Source of the DNA: JAKFWF01 sp963732635
GTDB lineage: Bacteria > Pseudomonadota > Alphaproteobacteria > Rhizobiales > Hyphomicrobiaceae
Assembly (NCBI GenBank): GCA_963732635.1
Contig: CAVTAL010000001.1
Coordinates: 1-64,000, forward strand
DNA length: 64,000 bases
Direction of reading: 5' to 3'
Part shown: positions 18,330 to 28,128 of the stretch, piece by piece
How the letters are laid out: every line of letters starts with the position of its first letter
How positions within the stretch are numbered: the stretch's first letter is position 1
Notes under the pieces: model-generated
Told to the model about the DNA's origin: nothing
Databases searched by the model: none
What the model saw: the letters and a program-made list of their open reading frames with translations, nothing else
Program-made: the position numbers and the translations under genes

Positions 18330-19256
18330 CTATGCGGCCTCGTCGAATGACAGTTTGAAGCCATGCAGATCGGCGAGCTTCTGGATCGCGGCCTGGGCGT
18401 CGGCTTCCGGCATCGCGACGAACGGCGGACGAACCTCGGCCCAGCCCGGATCGCCGCGATAGTGGGCGATGGTCGCCTTCAGCAGCGGGATCACCGGATA
18501 GGTCTGGAAGGTCTTGCGCAGCGCCGAGATGTCGGCCTGCATCCTGTCGGCGTCCGGTCCCTGCCAGTTGTCGTAGAGCTTGCGCATGGCGGCGGCGCCG
18601 ATGTTGGCGGTCGCCGAGATGGTGCCGACGGCGCCAGCCCGCATCCCATCGAGCAGAAACAGCTCGGCGCCCGGGAACAATTCGAAGCCCGGATAGGTCT
18701 CCAGGATCGCCTTCATGTTGGACCAGTCGCCCGACAAGTCCTTCAGGCCGACGACGATGTTCGGGAATTCCTTGCGCAGCCGCCCGATCAGCGACAGCGG
18801 AATGCCGACCTGGGCGACCGGCGGGATGTGATAAAGATAGACCTTCAACCGGTCGTCGCCGACCTCGTCGATGACGTCGGCGTAGAAGCGGAACAGGCCC
18901 TCTTCGCTCGGGTTCTTGTAGTAGAACGGCGGCAGCATCAGAACGCCACCGCAGCCGACGTCAACCGCGTGCTGGGTCAGGATCGCGGTGTCGGTGATCG
19001 AGCAGGTGCCGGTGCCGGGCATCAGGTTCGTAGGCTCGATGCCGGCGTCGACCAGATCCTCGAGCAGTTCCATGCGTTCGTCGAGGCCGAGCGAGTTCGC
19101 TTCGCTGGTGGTGCCGAACGGAGCAAGGCCCGTGCAGCCATTCTCCATCAGCCATTCGGCATGATCGATGAAGCGATCGGAATCGGGTGCGCCGTCCTCG
19201 CCGAACGGTGTCAGCACCGGCGCGATAACGCCGGAAAAGTTTGGTTTAGCTGCCAT
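18330..19256 (-). CDS. Dihydrodipicolinate synthase/N-acetylneuraminate lyase-family aldolase
   Basis: 308 residues in TIM-barrel form. The Schiff-base lysine lies in IVVGLKDLSGDWSNMK and the catalytic tyrosine in KVYLYHIPPVAQ; the N-terminal GVIAPVLTPFGEDGAPD and GTTSEANSL are typical. Genuine DapA usually has GTTGES in the latter position, so this is more likely a catabolic lyase or dehydratase acting on a 2-keto acid than the lysine-pathway enzyme. It follows the GST gene in the same direction with 57 bp between, so they may be co-transcribed. Confidence 0.86.
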   Translation of the reverse strand: MAAKPNFSGVIAPVLTPFGEDGAPDSDRFIDHAEWLMENGCTGLAPFGTTSEANSLGLDERMELLEDLVDAGIEPTNLMPGTGTCSITDTAILTQHAVDVGCGGVLMLPPFYYKNPSEEGLFRFYADVIDEVGDDRLKVYLYHIPPVAQVGIPLSLIGRLRKEFPNIVVGLKDLSGDWSNMKAILETYPGFELFPGAELFLLDGMRAGAVGTISATANIGAAAMRKLYDNWQGPDADRMQADISALRKTFQTYPVIPLLKATIAHYRGDPGWAEVRPPFVAMPEADAQAAIQKLADLHGFKLSFDEAA

Positions 19257-19313
19257 AGGCTGGAGTGTCCTCGTCATGTTGTCGATCGGGGTGGTCAATG
19301 GCGCCATGCGCCA

Positions 19314-19943
19314 TCAGGGCATTGGAATTTCGGGCTGCTTGATCGGGATGTGATACCCTTTCTGCACCGCCGGGCGCGCGGCGATCTCGCGATACCAGCG
19401 CAGCACGTTGGGGAAATCCTTTAGGTCGATCGACTGCCATTCGAAGCGCGACGCCCACGGCCAGATCGCCATGTCGGCGATCGAATAGTCGCCGGCAACG
19501 AACGCAGCTTCGGCCAGGCGCCGATCGAGCACGCCATAGAGACGCTTGGCTTCCGCCAGATAGCGCTCCTCGGCGTAGGGAGCCTTGCCCTTGTTATATT
19601 TAACAAAGTGGTGAACCTGACCCAGCATTGGTCCGAAGCCGGCCATCTGCCACATCAGCCATTCGACGGTGCGCCAATGGGCGTCGCCCTTCGGCGCCCA
19701 GAATTTGCCGGTCTTCTGGGCGAGATACATCAAAATCGCACCTGATTCGAACACCGACTGGCCGGTCTCGCTGTCGAAGATCGCCGGGATGCGGTTGTTG
19801 GGGCTGATCTTCAGGAACTCCGGCTTGAACTGCTCCTGCTTGTTGATGTCGACCGGATGGGCATTGTAGGCAAGGCCGCATTCCTCAAGCATGATCGAGA
19901 CCTTGCGCCCGTTTGGCGTCGACCAGGTATAGAGATCGATCAT
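19314..19943 (-). CDS. Glutathione S-transferase (YfcG/YghU-like)
   Basis: 209 residues. The N-terminal thioredoxin fold reads MIDLYTWSTPNGRKVSIMLE, with the Asn-Gly pair characteristic of the YfcG/nu class that has disulphide-bond oxidoreductase activity; NRIPAIFD supplies the cis-proline. The C-terminal helical domain includes FVAGDYSIADMAIWPW. AGGAG lies eight bases upstream of the ATG. The protein probably uses glutathione to reduce disulphides or detoxify electrophiles. Confidence 0.9.
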   Translation of the reverse strand: MIDLYTWSTPNGRKVSIMLEECGLAYNAHPVDINKQEQFKPEFLKISPNNRIPAIFDSETGQSVFESGAILMYLAQKTGKFWAPKGDAHWRTVEWLMWQMAGFGPMLGQVHHFVKYNKGKAPYAEERYLAEAKRLYGVLDRRLAEAAFVAGDYSIADMAIWPWASRFEWQSIDLKDFPNVLRWYREIAARPAVQKGYHIPIKQPEIPMP

Positions 19944-20116
19944 GGCTGGCACTCCTGCCGTTTGATGGTCTGGGGGCTGCGTGGCACGCGACCTCATCCG
20001 GCACGGTGCTCAACGCAACATTTTCGTGCACCGTAGACGATGATCACGGTCGAGGGCAATGCCGCCAAGAACCCAACACTGGCATGGCGCGTCTGCACGC
20101 ACTACACTCGTTCGTC

Positions 20117-20653
20117 ATGAAAACCATCACACTCCTGCGCCACGCCAAGTCGAACTGGACCTCGACACCTTCTGGCGGCGCCCCACCGGCCGACAATGCC
20201 CGTCCGTTGGCCCCGCGTGGCGAACGCGATGCGCCGCGCATGGCGAAGTGGATGGCAGCGCACGACATCCGGCCCCAACTCGTACTGTGCTCGACGGCGG
20301 TGCGAACCCGCCAGACGCTCGAACTGGTCAAAGGCGCTGTGCTGGCCGATGCCGGGACGATCACCTTCCGCGACGACCTTTACCTTGCCGAAGCCGCGAA
20401 CCTGATCGAGATGATACGCCGGCTGTCCGACAAGGTCGGTCATGTCATGCTGCTCGGCCACGATCCGGGGATGCACGATCTTGCCCACCTGCTGAGCGGC
20501 GCCGGCGACATCGCCATGCGGCGCCTGCTCAGCCTCAAGTTCCCGACCGCAGCCGTTGCCGTGATCGACTTCGATACCGCCCGATGGCGCGACATCGCAC
20601 CCGGCGCCGGCACGCTTCGCCACTTCATGGCGCCGAAGAGGTTGCCCGACTGA
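20117..20653 (+). CDS. Histidine phosphatase, SixA-like
   Basis: 178 residues. The catalytic RHAK motif is at residues 8-11 (LLRHAKSNW) with the second histidine in MLLGHDPGMHDLAHLL; LSTAVRTRQT-type (LVLCSTAVRTRQTLE) and PRGERDAP complete the short phosphoglycerate-mutase-like fold. SixA enzymes dephosphorylate phosphohistidine on signalling proteins; substrate inference here is weak. The gene lies 95 bp upstream of trpG in the same direction. Confidence 0.86.
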   Translation: MKTITLLRHAKSNWTSTPSGGAPPADNARPLAPRGERDAPRMAKWMAAHDIRPQLVLCSTAVRTRQTLELVKGAVLADAGTITFRDDLYLAEAANLIEMIRRLSDKVGHVMLLGHDPGMHDLAHLLSGAGDIAMRRLLSLKFPTAAVAVIDFDTARWRDIAPGAGTLRHFMAPKRLPD

Positions 20654-20748
20654 CGGGTCTGACCTGCGGGCCACCTCCGTCTCAGCTCTTGACGCTTCCC
20701 GCTGGCGCCAGCTACGCCGCTAATTCTCAATAGATCGGTGCAAACAAC

Positions 20749-21356
20749 ATGATCCTGCTCATCGATAACTACGACAGCTTCACCTACAATCTCGTCCATT
20801 ACCTCGGCGAGCTGGGGGCGGTCTGCGACGTGCATCGCAACGACCGCATCACGGTCGACGACGCGTTGAAGATGAAGCCACAGGCGATCGTGCTTTCGCC
20901 GGGGCCGTGCACGCCGAACGAGGCCGGCATCTGCCTCGAACTGATCGCCAAGGCGGCTGGCAAAGTGCCCCTGCTCGGCGTCTGCCTCGGCCATCAGGCG
21001 ATCGGCCAGGCCTACGGCGGCAAGGTGATCCGCGCCGGCCTGCCGATGCATGGCAAGCTGTCGACCATCCGGCACGAGAACAAGGGGCTTGTTCGCTGGC
21101 CTGCCGGGCAAGGTCGAGGTGACGCGCTACCACTCACTGGTGGTCGAGCGGTCGAGCCTGCCCGATTGCCTGGAAGTCACCGCCGAGACCAGCCGACGGC
21201 GTGATCATGGGTTTGCAGCACAAGACCGATGTCGTGCATGGCGTGCAGTTCCATCCCGAGAGCATCGCCTCCGAACACGGCCACGACATGCTGGCCAACT
21301 TCCTCAAGCTCGCAGGGCTAAGCCCGAAGCGTCGCAACGCGCCGAAAGCCGCCTAA
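20749..21356 (+). pseudogene. trpG: Anthranilate synthase glutaminase subunit, two frame breaks
   Basis: TrpG releases ammonia from glutamine for TrpE. The first frame reads MILLIDNYDSFTYNLVHYLG through the nucleophile C79 (LLGVCLGHQAIG) to HENKGL. Near 21088-21092 the reading must move one base forward to continue FAGLPGKVEVTRYHSLVVER. Near 21191-21196 it must move one base forward again to read GVIMGLQHKT and the catalytic VQFHPES, ending TAA at 21354-21356. With both extra bases removed the gene is 606 nt (201 residues), normal for the family, with all catalytic residues. Every segment is well conserved, so sequence error is likelier than true decay. trpD follows 14 bp downstream. Confidence 0.88.
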
Positions 21357-21370
21357 GAGAGATCCGACCG

Positions 21371-22393
21371 ATGCCCGCCAAGACACTCAAAGTCCTGATC
21401 CAGAAGGTCTCGTCCGGCGCCACGCTCGACCGCGCCGAGATCGAGAGCGCGCTCGAAATCATGACCGCCGGTCACGCGACGCCGGCCCAGATGGGCGCGT
21501 TCCTGATGGCGCTCAGGGTCCGCGGCGAGACTGTCGACGAGATTGCCGGCGCCGCCTCCTTCATGCGCTCGAAGATGACGCGAGTGAACGCGCCGCCCGG
21601 CACCGTCGACATCGTCGGCACCGGCGGCGACAATCACGGCACATATAACGTGTCGACCTGCGCGTCGCTGGTGGCGGCTGGCGCCGGCCTCAAGATCGCC
21701 AAGCATGGCAACCGTTCGGTGTCGTCGATTTCGGGCGCGTCGGACGTGCTGGCGGCGCTTGGCGTCAAGCTCGACGTCGGCCCGGCGGTGATCGAGCGCT
21801 GCATCGCGGAAGCCAACGTCGGCTTCATGTGGGCGCCAATGCACCATCCGGCGATGAAGCACTGGGCGCCGATCCGCGGCGAACTCGGCATCCGCACGAT
21901 CTTCAATCTGCTGGGGCCGATCTCGAACCCGGCCGGCGTCAAGCGGCAGATCGTCGGCGTGTTCTCGTGGCAGTGGGTGGAGCCGGTCGCCCAGGTGCTG
22001 CAGGCGCTCGGCGCCGAACACGTCTGGGTGGTGCACGGCCACGACGGCCTCGACGAGTTGACCACCACCGGCGCCACCGACGTCGCCGAACTCAAGGACG
22101 GCAAGATTACCGTGTTCGAGGTGACGCCGGCCGACGCCGGGCTGCCGCCGGCCAAGCTGTCCGATCTCAAGGGCGGCGACGCCAAGTTCAACTCGGACGC
22201 CATCCGCGACGTACTCGCCGGCAAGAAGGGCGCGTTCCGTGACATCGTGCTGCTCAACGCCGCCGCCGCCCTGATCGTCGGCGACAAGGCCAAGAGCCTG
22301 ACCGACGGCGTCGCCCTGGCCACCCATTCGATCGAGAGTGGCGCCGCCAAGGCCGCGCTCGACAAACTGATCGCCATCACCACGAGCACCTGA
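21371..22393 (+). CDS. trpD: Anthranilate phosphoribosyltransferase
   Basis: 340 residues. It transfers phosphoribose from PRPP to anthranilate, the second step of tryptophan synthesis. Signature stretches are VDIVGTGGDNHGTYNVST (PRPP binding), KHGNRSVSSISGASDVLAAL, and RTIFNLLGPISNPAGVKRQ. ATG at 21371 follows trpG closely. trpC, expected next in many relatives, is absent; instead its TGA overlaps the ATG of a CoA-transferase gene by one base, which implies translational coupling to an unrelated-looking partner. Confidence 0.97.
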   Translation: MPAKTLKVLIQKVSSGATLDRAEIESALEIMTAGHATPAQMGAFLMALRVRGETVDEIAGAASFMRSKMTRVNAPPGTVDIVGTGGDNHGTYNVSTCASLVAAGAGLKIAKHGNRSVSSISGASDVLAALGVKLDVGPAVIERCIAEANVGFMWAPMHHPAMKHWAPIRGELGIRTIFNLLGPISNPAGVKRQIVGVFSWQWVEPVAQVLQALGAEHVWVVHGHDGLDELTTTGATDVAELKDGKITVFEVTPADAGLPPAKLSDLKGGDAKFNSDAIRDVLAGKKGAFRDIVLLNAAAALIVGDKAKSLTDGVALATHSIESGAAKAALDKLIAITTST

Positions 22394-23538
22394 TGTCACA
22401 CGCAAAGCCCCTCGAAGGCCTTCTCGTCGTCTCGCTCGAACAGGCGGTGGCGGCACCGATGGCGAGCCGCCGCATGGCCGATGCCGGCGCCCGCGTCATC
22501 AAGCTCGAACGCCCGGAAGGCGATTTCGCGCGTGGCTACGACAAGGTGGTGCACGGCCAGAGTTCCTACTTCGTCTGGCTCAATCGCGGCAAGGAGAGCG
22601 CACTCGTCGACATGACGAAGCGCGGCGATCTCGATCTGTTCGAGGCGCTGCTGGCCAAGGCCGACGTGTTCATTCAGAATTTGAAGCCGGGATCGCTCGC
22701 TCGCCTCGGCTATTCGTTCGAGAGCCTGCGCCAGCGATATCCGAAGCTGATCATCTGCTCGATCTCGGGCTACGGCGAGACCGGCCCCTATGCCGCCCGC
22801 AAGGCCTATGACCTGCTGATCCAGACCGAAGCCGGGCTTGCGGCCGTCACCGGCGGGCCTGAATCACCCGGCCGCGTCGGCGTCTCGATCGTCGATCTGT
22901 CGACCGGCAACAATGCCTACGCCGCGATCCTCGAAGCGCTGATCGGGCGCGGTCGCACCGGCCAGGGCTGCGACATCCGGGTTTCGATGTTCGACACGGT
23001 GGCGGAATGGATGGCGGTGCCGCTGCTGCATGCCGAAGCCGGCAACCCGCCGAAGCGCGTCGGCCTCGCCCACCCCTCGATCGCCCCTTATGGCACGTTC
23101 GACACCCGTGATGGCGACGCCATCCTGATAAGCATCCAAAGCGAACGCGAGTGGGTGGTGCTGGTGCGCGACGTGTTGAAGCGTCCCGGTTTGCTCGACG
23201 ATCCGCGCTTCGCCAACGGTTCTGCTCGCGTCGCCAACCGGGCGGAAACCGACCGGATCGTCGGCGAATGCTTCGCCAGTCACGGCACGCAAGCCATGAT
23301 CGACCTGCTCAACAAGGCCGACATCGCCTACGGCCGGGTCAGCGACTTCGATACTTTGCTCGCCCACCCGCATCTGCGCCGCATGTCGATCGAGACGCCG
23401 AACGGTCCGGTCCTGCTGCCGGAATCAGCCGCCCAGATCAAGGACGAGCCACGCACCTATGGCCCAACGCCCGCGCTCGGTGCCCACGATGCCGCGGTCC
23501 GTGCCGAGTTTCTTGAAGTGAATGCGCCGAAAGCTTAA
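22393..23538 (+). CDS. Class III (CaiB/BaiF-family) CoA-transferase
   Basis: 381 residues. The N-terminus LEGLLVVSLEQAVAAPMASRRMADAGARVIK, then LNRGKESALVDM, FIQNLKPGSLARLGYSFESL and ISGYGETGPYAARKAYDLLIQ are typical. The catalytic aspartate of the family is expected in KAYDLLIQTEAGL. These enzymes move CoA between carboxylic acids without free intermediates. The substrate is unknown. Start ATG overlaps the trpD stop (TGATG). The pepN start lies ~105 bp downstream. Confidence 0.9.
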   Translation: MSHAKPLEGLLVVSLEQAVAAPMASRRMADAGARVIKLERPEGDFARGYDKVVHGQSSYFVWLNRGKESALVDMTKRGDLDLFEALLAKADVFIQNLKPGSLARLGYSFESLRQRYPKLIICSISGYGETGPYAARKAYDLLIQTEAGLAAVTGGPESPGRVGVSIVDLSTGNNAYAAILEALIGRGRTGQGCDIRVSMFDTVAEWMAVPLLHAEAGNPPKRVGLAHPSIAPYGTFDTRDGDAILISIQSEREWVVLVRDVLKRPGLLDDPRFANGSARVANRAETDRIVGECFASHGTQAMIDLLNKADIAYGRVSDFDTLLAHPHLRRMSIETPNGPVLLPESAAQIKDEPRTYGPTPALGAHDAAVRAEFLEVNAPKA

Positions 23539-23644
23539 GGCCAGTCAACCGCCAGTCCTTGCCTTTCGGCAGCATCCACCGGATGCTGGCAGCGGTTGTG
23601 CGCCGCTTCGCCGATCCGGCTCAACCGATGGGAACCCGCCGCTC

Positions 23645-26291
23645 ATGAAGACAGATACGCCCCGCCCGATCCTGCTAAGGGAATACCGGCCGCCGTCGTA
23701 CCTGATCGATACCGTGCATCTCGATTTCAACCTGCACGCGACCGAGACACGGGTCCGTTCCAGGCTCAAGATCAAGCCCAACCCCGCCGTCGCCAAGCCG
23801 GGGCCGCTGGTCCTCGACGGCGAAGGTCTGTTGCTCGAACAGGTGAAGCTCGATGGCCGTGCATTGGGCGATGATTGCTACGTGATTACCGCGGACAGCT
23901 TCACACTCTCGCAAACGCCGACGAAGCCTTTCACGCTCGAGATCACCACCACCATCAACCCGGAAGCCAACACCGCGCTGCAGGGGCTCTATCGCTCGAA
24001 GGGCATCTACTGCACCCAGTGTGAGGCACAGGGCTTCCGCCGCATCACCTATTTCCTCGACCGGCCGGACGTCCTCGCCCGCTACACCACGCGCATCGAA
24101 GCCGGCATCGACGAGGCCCCGGTGCTGCTCGGCAACGGCAATCCGACCGAGCGCGGCACGCTCGAACGTGGCCAGCGGCCACTATGCGGTATGGAAGGAT
24201 CCGCACCCCAAGCCCTGCTACCTGTTCGCCCTCGTCGGCGGCAACCTGAAATCAGTGGCCTCGACCTTCCGCACGATGTCCGGCCGCAAGGTCGACCTCA
24301 CTATCTACGTCGAGCCCGGCAAGGAAGGCCGCTGCCACTGGGCGATGGACAGCCTCAAGCGCTCGATGGCCTGGGACGAGCGCCGCTTTGGCCGTGAATA
24401 CGATCTCGACGTATTCAACATTGTCGCCGTGTCCGATTTCAACATGGGCGCGATGGAGAACAAGGGCCTCAACATCTTCAACGACCGGCTGGTGCTGGCC
24501 AGCCCCGAAACCGCGACCGACGCGATCTACGAGGCGATCGAGGCCGTCATCGCGCACGAGTATTTCCACAACTGGACCGGCAACCGCATCACCTGCCGCG
24601 ACTGGTTCCAGTTGTGCCTGAAGGAAGGCTTGACTGTTTTCCGCGATCAGGAATTCTCGGCCGACGAGCGCAGCCGCACGGCGCAACGCATCCAGGACGT
24701 GCGTCAGTTGAAGGCGCGACAGTTCCCGGAGGATGCCGGACCGCTCTCCCACCCGGTTCGCCCTGAGAGCTACATCGAGATCAACAACTTCTATACCGCG
24801 ACCGTCTACGACAAGGGCGCCGAGGTCTGCCGCATGCTGCAGACGATCCTTGGGGTCGACGGCTTCAAGCGCGGTCTCGATCTCTATTTCGAACGTCATG
24901 ACGGCGACGCGGCCACGGTCGAGGACTTCCTCGCCTGTTTCGCCGATGCCAACGACACCGATCTCAGCCAGTTCAAGCTATGGTATTCGCAGGCTGGCAC
25001 GCCCGAGGTCATCGCTCACTTCAGTTATGATGCCGCCCGCAAGCGGGCCGAACTCACCCTTGAACAGGTGATGCGCTCAAGTACCGGCGACACCAAGAAG
25101 AAGCCATTCCATATTCCCATCAGCGTTGGCCTGCTTGGCGCCAACGGCGGCGATATTCCGCTCACGCTTGAAAACGACGAAACCATCGCCGATGGCATTC
25201 TGCATCTGACCAAACGCAGCCAGACATTCCGCTTCACCGGCATCGCCAGCCGGCCGGTACTGTCGCTGCTGCGCGGGTTCTCGGCGCCGGTCAACCTCAC
25301 CGTCAATCAATCGGATGACGATCTCGCCTTCCAGATCCGCCATGATAGCGACCTCTATAACCGCTGGCAGGCGGGGCAGGACTATGCGCTCAGGGTGTTG
25401 ATCTCGGCGGTCAAGGATATCCAGGCCGGCAACCGCCCGCCCAAACCGTCGAAGCTGATCGCGGCGCTGGAGGGTTGCCTCGCCAACAAGGACATCGAGC
25501 CGGCACTGAAGGCGCAGATGCTGACGCTGCCGGGCGAAGCCGAAGTGGCGCGCGCCATCGCCCGCGACATCGATCCGGCGGCGATCCATGCGGCCTGCAA
25601 AGGGCTTCGCCGTCAGGTTGCGACCGGGCTCGGCCCGATGCTGGTCGAAACCTACAAATCCATGGCGGCCCGCGACGGCTACTCACCCGACGCCACCAGC
25701 GCCGGCAAACGATCGCTGCGCAACGCCGCGCTGGCGCTGCTCAGCGCACGCGGCTCGGCGGAAGATATTGCCCGCACGCTCAAGCATTTTACCTCCGCCC
25801 GCAACGCCACCGACGAAATCGACGCGCTGGCGTTGCTGGCCAATGTGCGCGGCCCGGAGCGGGCCCAGGCGTTCGATCGCTTCCATGACAAATGGCAGCA
25901 TGATCATCTCGTCATCGACCATTGGTTCGGGCTGCAGGCCGCTTCCTCGTTGCCGTCGTGCCTGGCGACCGTGCGACGACTGACGCGCCACCCGCTGTTC
26001 CAGCCGAAGAACCCGAACAAGCTGCGCACGCTGATCGGCGGGTTCGCGGCCAATCCGGTGAGCTTCAATCGCGCCGACGGCCTCGGCTACGAGTTCGTCG
26101 CCGAAAAGGTCCTGGAAATCGACGCTTTCAACCCGCAGGTCGCGTCCCGCATCCTGACCTCGTTCCGCAGCTGGCGCAGTCTGGAGCCCGGTCGCCGCAA
26201 GCTCGCAAAGCGCGCCCTGCAGCACATCGCCAAGGCCAAGGGCCTGTCGCGCGACGTGCATGAAATCGTCTCGCGGATGCTGGAGAATTAG
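23645..26291 (+). pseudogene. pepN: Aminopeptidase N, one frame break
   Basis: An M1 zinc metallopeptidase that removes N-terminal residues from peptides in the cytosol. The first frame reads from ATG at 23645 through YCTQCEAQGFRRITYFLDRP to GNGNPTERG. Around 24167-24175 it must move one base forward to give HYAVWKDPHPKPCYLFALVG. After that come the exopeptidase motif GAMENKG, zinc motif HEYFHNW and the distal glutamate in CLKEGLTVFRDQEF. With one base removed it is 881 residues, close to the usual ~880. All catalytic parts are present, so a single extra base in the sequence is the likeliest explanation. If real, the enzyme would be lost. Confidence 0.9.
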
Positions 26292-26469
26292 AACGGAAAC
26301 AAATTCATTCCGCGTGCGCAATTTCCCCTCCCTGCCTAATTATTCTTAAGGACGATTTAAACTCTCTCGACACCCGAGTCGCTTTGGAGTCAACTGGGTA
26401 TGCGATTCGGCTGCGTTCTGCCGGGCGCGGGGCACAGCGGGCAATTCAAAAATTTGGCAGGAGATGAGG

Positions 26470-27634
26470 ATGGCGTGGATTACGTCCGCCACCAACGGGA
26501 CAGGCGTGTCCAACGGGCATCTGCGATTGGTGCAGGCCGTGCTCCTGGTTGCGCATCTGACCTTGCTGGTGGTGATGCTGTTCGACCGCCAGGGCGTGAG
26601 CAATATAAAGCAGCAGGAACACGCTCCAGCCGGCATGACGCCGGAGTTCGTTACCAGCTCCACGGGATCAGCCCCGCTCGCCATGGTGTCCGGCCTAATG
26701 CTCGCCTTGCTGATGCTCGCCGCCAACCGTACCCGCGCCGTCGCCGCCCGCTCAACCGGCGCGGCCCCGGCGCCTATCAACACCGCGCTCGGCACTCAAC
26801 CAGCACCGCCTGCCCGATGACGAAGCGACCCAGGCCCATGACGGCCTGCTTGCCCGCCTCAACCACGATCTGCGCACGCCCTTGAATGCCATCATTGGTT
26901 TCGCCGACCTGATGAAGGCCGAAGCCTTCGGTCCGCTCGGCAATGATCGCTATCGTGCCTACGCGGACCACATGCAGACCTGCGGCCATGAACTGCTGCG
27001 CGCCACCGAAAGCACGCTTGCCATGGCCTCGCTGCTCGCCAATCCCGCCGACGGCGGCGGCGGCGACGTCATCGACCTCGACATGCTGGTCAACGAGGCA
27101 TGGCAAGCGACCAATCGTAACGATGCCGACAAATGCGTCAGCCTCACCCTGACATTGGAGCCGGATCTGCGCGTGCGCGGCAATTTCCCAGCCCTGCGCC
27201 AAAGTCTCGTCAACCTGCTGGGACTTGCCTGCGAGCGCCGCGGCGAGGGCTGCCACGTCCAATTCGGCGCCAACCGCAGTCATGGCCGCGTCTTGGCATG
27301 GATCAGCGTATCAGGTGGCAACTGCCATCAATTGGCGCCGCGCACGGGATGCCGTCCGCGCAGCAGCGGCGCTGGCGAGGTCGATGAACTCGCGATCGGC
27401 ATGTCCCGCACCCTGCTTGGCCTGCATGGCGTGCCACTGGTCGAAACTTGCAATCGACCGGGCGAGTGGACCATCACCATGTCACTAGAAGATGCCGCGC
27501 AAGCGGACTTCTTCGAGCAACCAGCCCGCGCCCTGCCGCATTCGATCGTCAGTGCCAGGGCCCCGGGGCGTGACGCCAGCTACTCAACCGCCTTCTTCGG
27601 CGGCATGCCTGTTGCCGCGTCGGGATCGGCCTGA
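26470..27634 (+). pseudogene. Membrane sensor histidine kinase, one frame break
   Basis: The first part (to ~26770) has two membrane helices (LRLVQAVLLVAHLTLLVVMLF and PLAMVSGLMLALLMLA). Between about 26770 and 26800 the reading must move one base forward; then come the H-box LARLNHDLRTPLNAIIGFAD and a C-terminal part with a poorly conserved ATPase domain (ALRQSLVNLLGLACERRGEG as N-box-like; DELAIGMSRTLLGLHGVPLV). The H-box resembles PleC/DivJ-type kinases. The G-boxes are weak, so the protein may lack kinase activity even if in frame. CAGGAG precedes ATG 26470 by six bases. Restored length is 387 residues. It converges on, and overlaps by 55 bp, the metal-sensor-like gene. Confidence 0.7.
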
Positions 27635-28128
27635 CCGTGTCCCCGACCGGCTGCTCCGCGGCGCAGTTCGCGCCATTTCAAGAAGCCGGCCCGTTCATCA
27701 GCCGTCATTCGGCCGGCAAGTTCGGCGCTGAACCCAACCACTGACTGGCGGATCTTCACCTCGGCTGCCTGTACCCGCGCCTCGGCCGCCAGGAACTCGT
27801 CGCGATTGAACGGATCGACCGTGAACAACCGCGCCGCCTCGCGCCTGGCTGCCCGCAATTCCTGGCGCAGCGGACGCAACCCGGCCAACGGGCGCTCCTG
27901 GTCAAAGGACTGTCGAACCACGGCGCGCCGGGGCTCCGGCAGTTCCTTCGAATAGGCCATGAGATTGCCCAGCAACCCGCCTGGACCATGCCCTGCCGCC
28001 GCATAGCGCACCGGCCATACCGAGCGGGCAACCACGCCCACCACGAACAAGTTGGCGGCGAGCGACGCGATCAGGATCACCCAGACCCATCGCGGCAACG
28101 GCCGCCGTTCGGCAGCGTCTGTGCTCAT
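27580..28128 (-). CDS. Periplasmic heavy-metal-sensor-like protein (Spy/CnrR-like)
   Basis: 182 residues. One N-terminal membrane helix (WVWVILIASLAANLFVVGVVA) is followed by a helical periplasmic domain rich in Arg and Glu (LPEPRRAVVRQSF; LRQELRAARREAARLF; ERAGFLKWRELRR), like the Metal_resist/periplasmic heavy-metal-sensor family. The ATG overlaps the stop of the upstream gene (ATGA), showing coupling in a three-gene set with an ECF sigma factor. The role may be to pass an envelope or metal signal to the anti-sigma protein. No cysteine or histidine cluster was seen, so metal binding is uncertain. Confidence 0.78.
   Translation of the reverse strand: MSTDAAERRPLPRWVWVILIASLAANLFVVGVVARSVWPVRYAAAGHGPGGLLGNLMAYSKELPEPRRAVVRQSFDQERPLAGLRPLRQELRAARREAARLFTVDPFNRDEFLAAEARVQAAEVKIRQSVVGFSAELAGRMTADERAGFLKWRELRRGAAGRGHGQADPDAATGMPPKKAVE

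Noticed and set aside
18330..19256. Calling the aldolase dapA
   Set aside because: The GTTSEA segment and solitary catabolic-type context differ from lysine-pathway DapA, so only the family is claimed.
20749..21200. trpG frame breaks as programmed frameshifting
   Set aside because: Two shifts without slippery heptamers or a downstream pseudoknot, in a family never known to use recoding; sequence error is simpler.
21353..22456. Minus-strand 367-codon frame opposite trpD
   Set aside because: Antisense to trpD; low-complexity Arg/Gly/His-rich composition typical of shadows.
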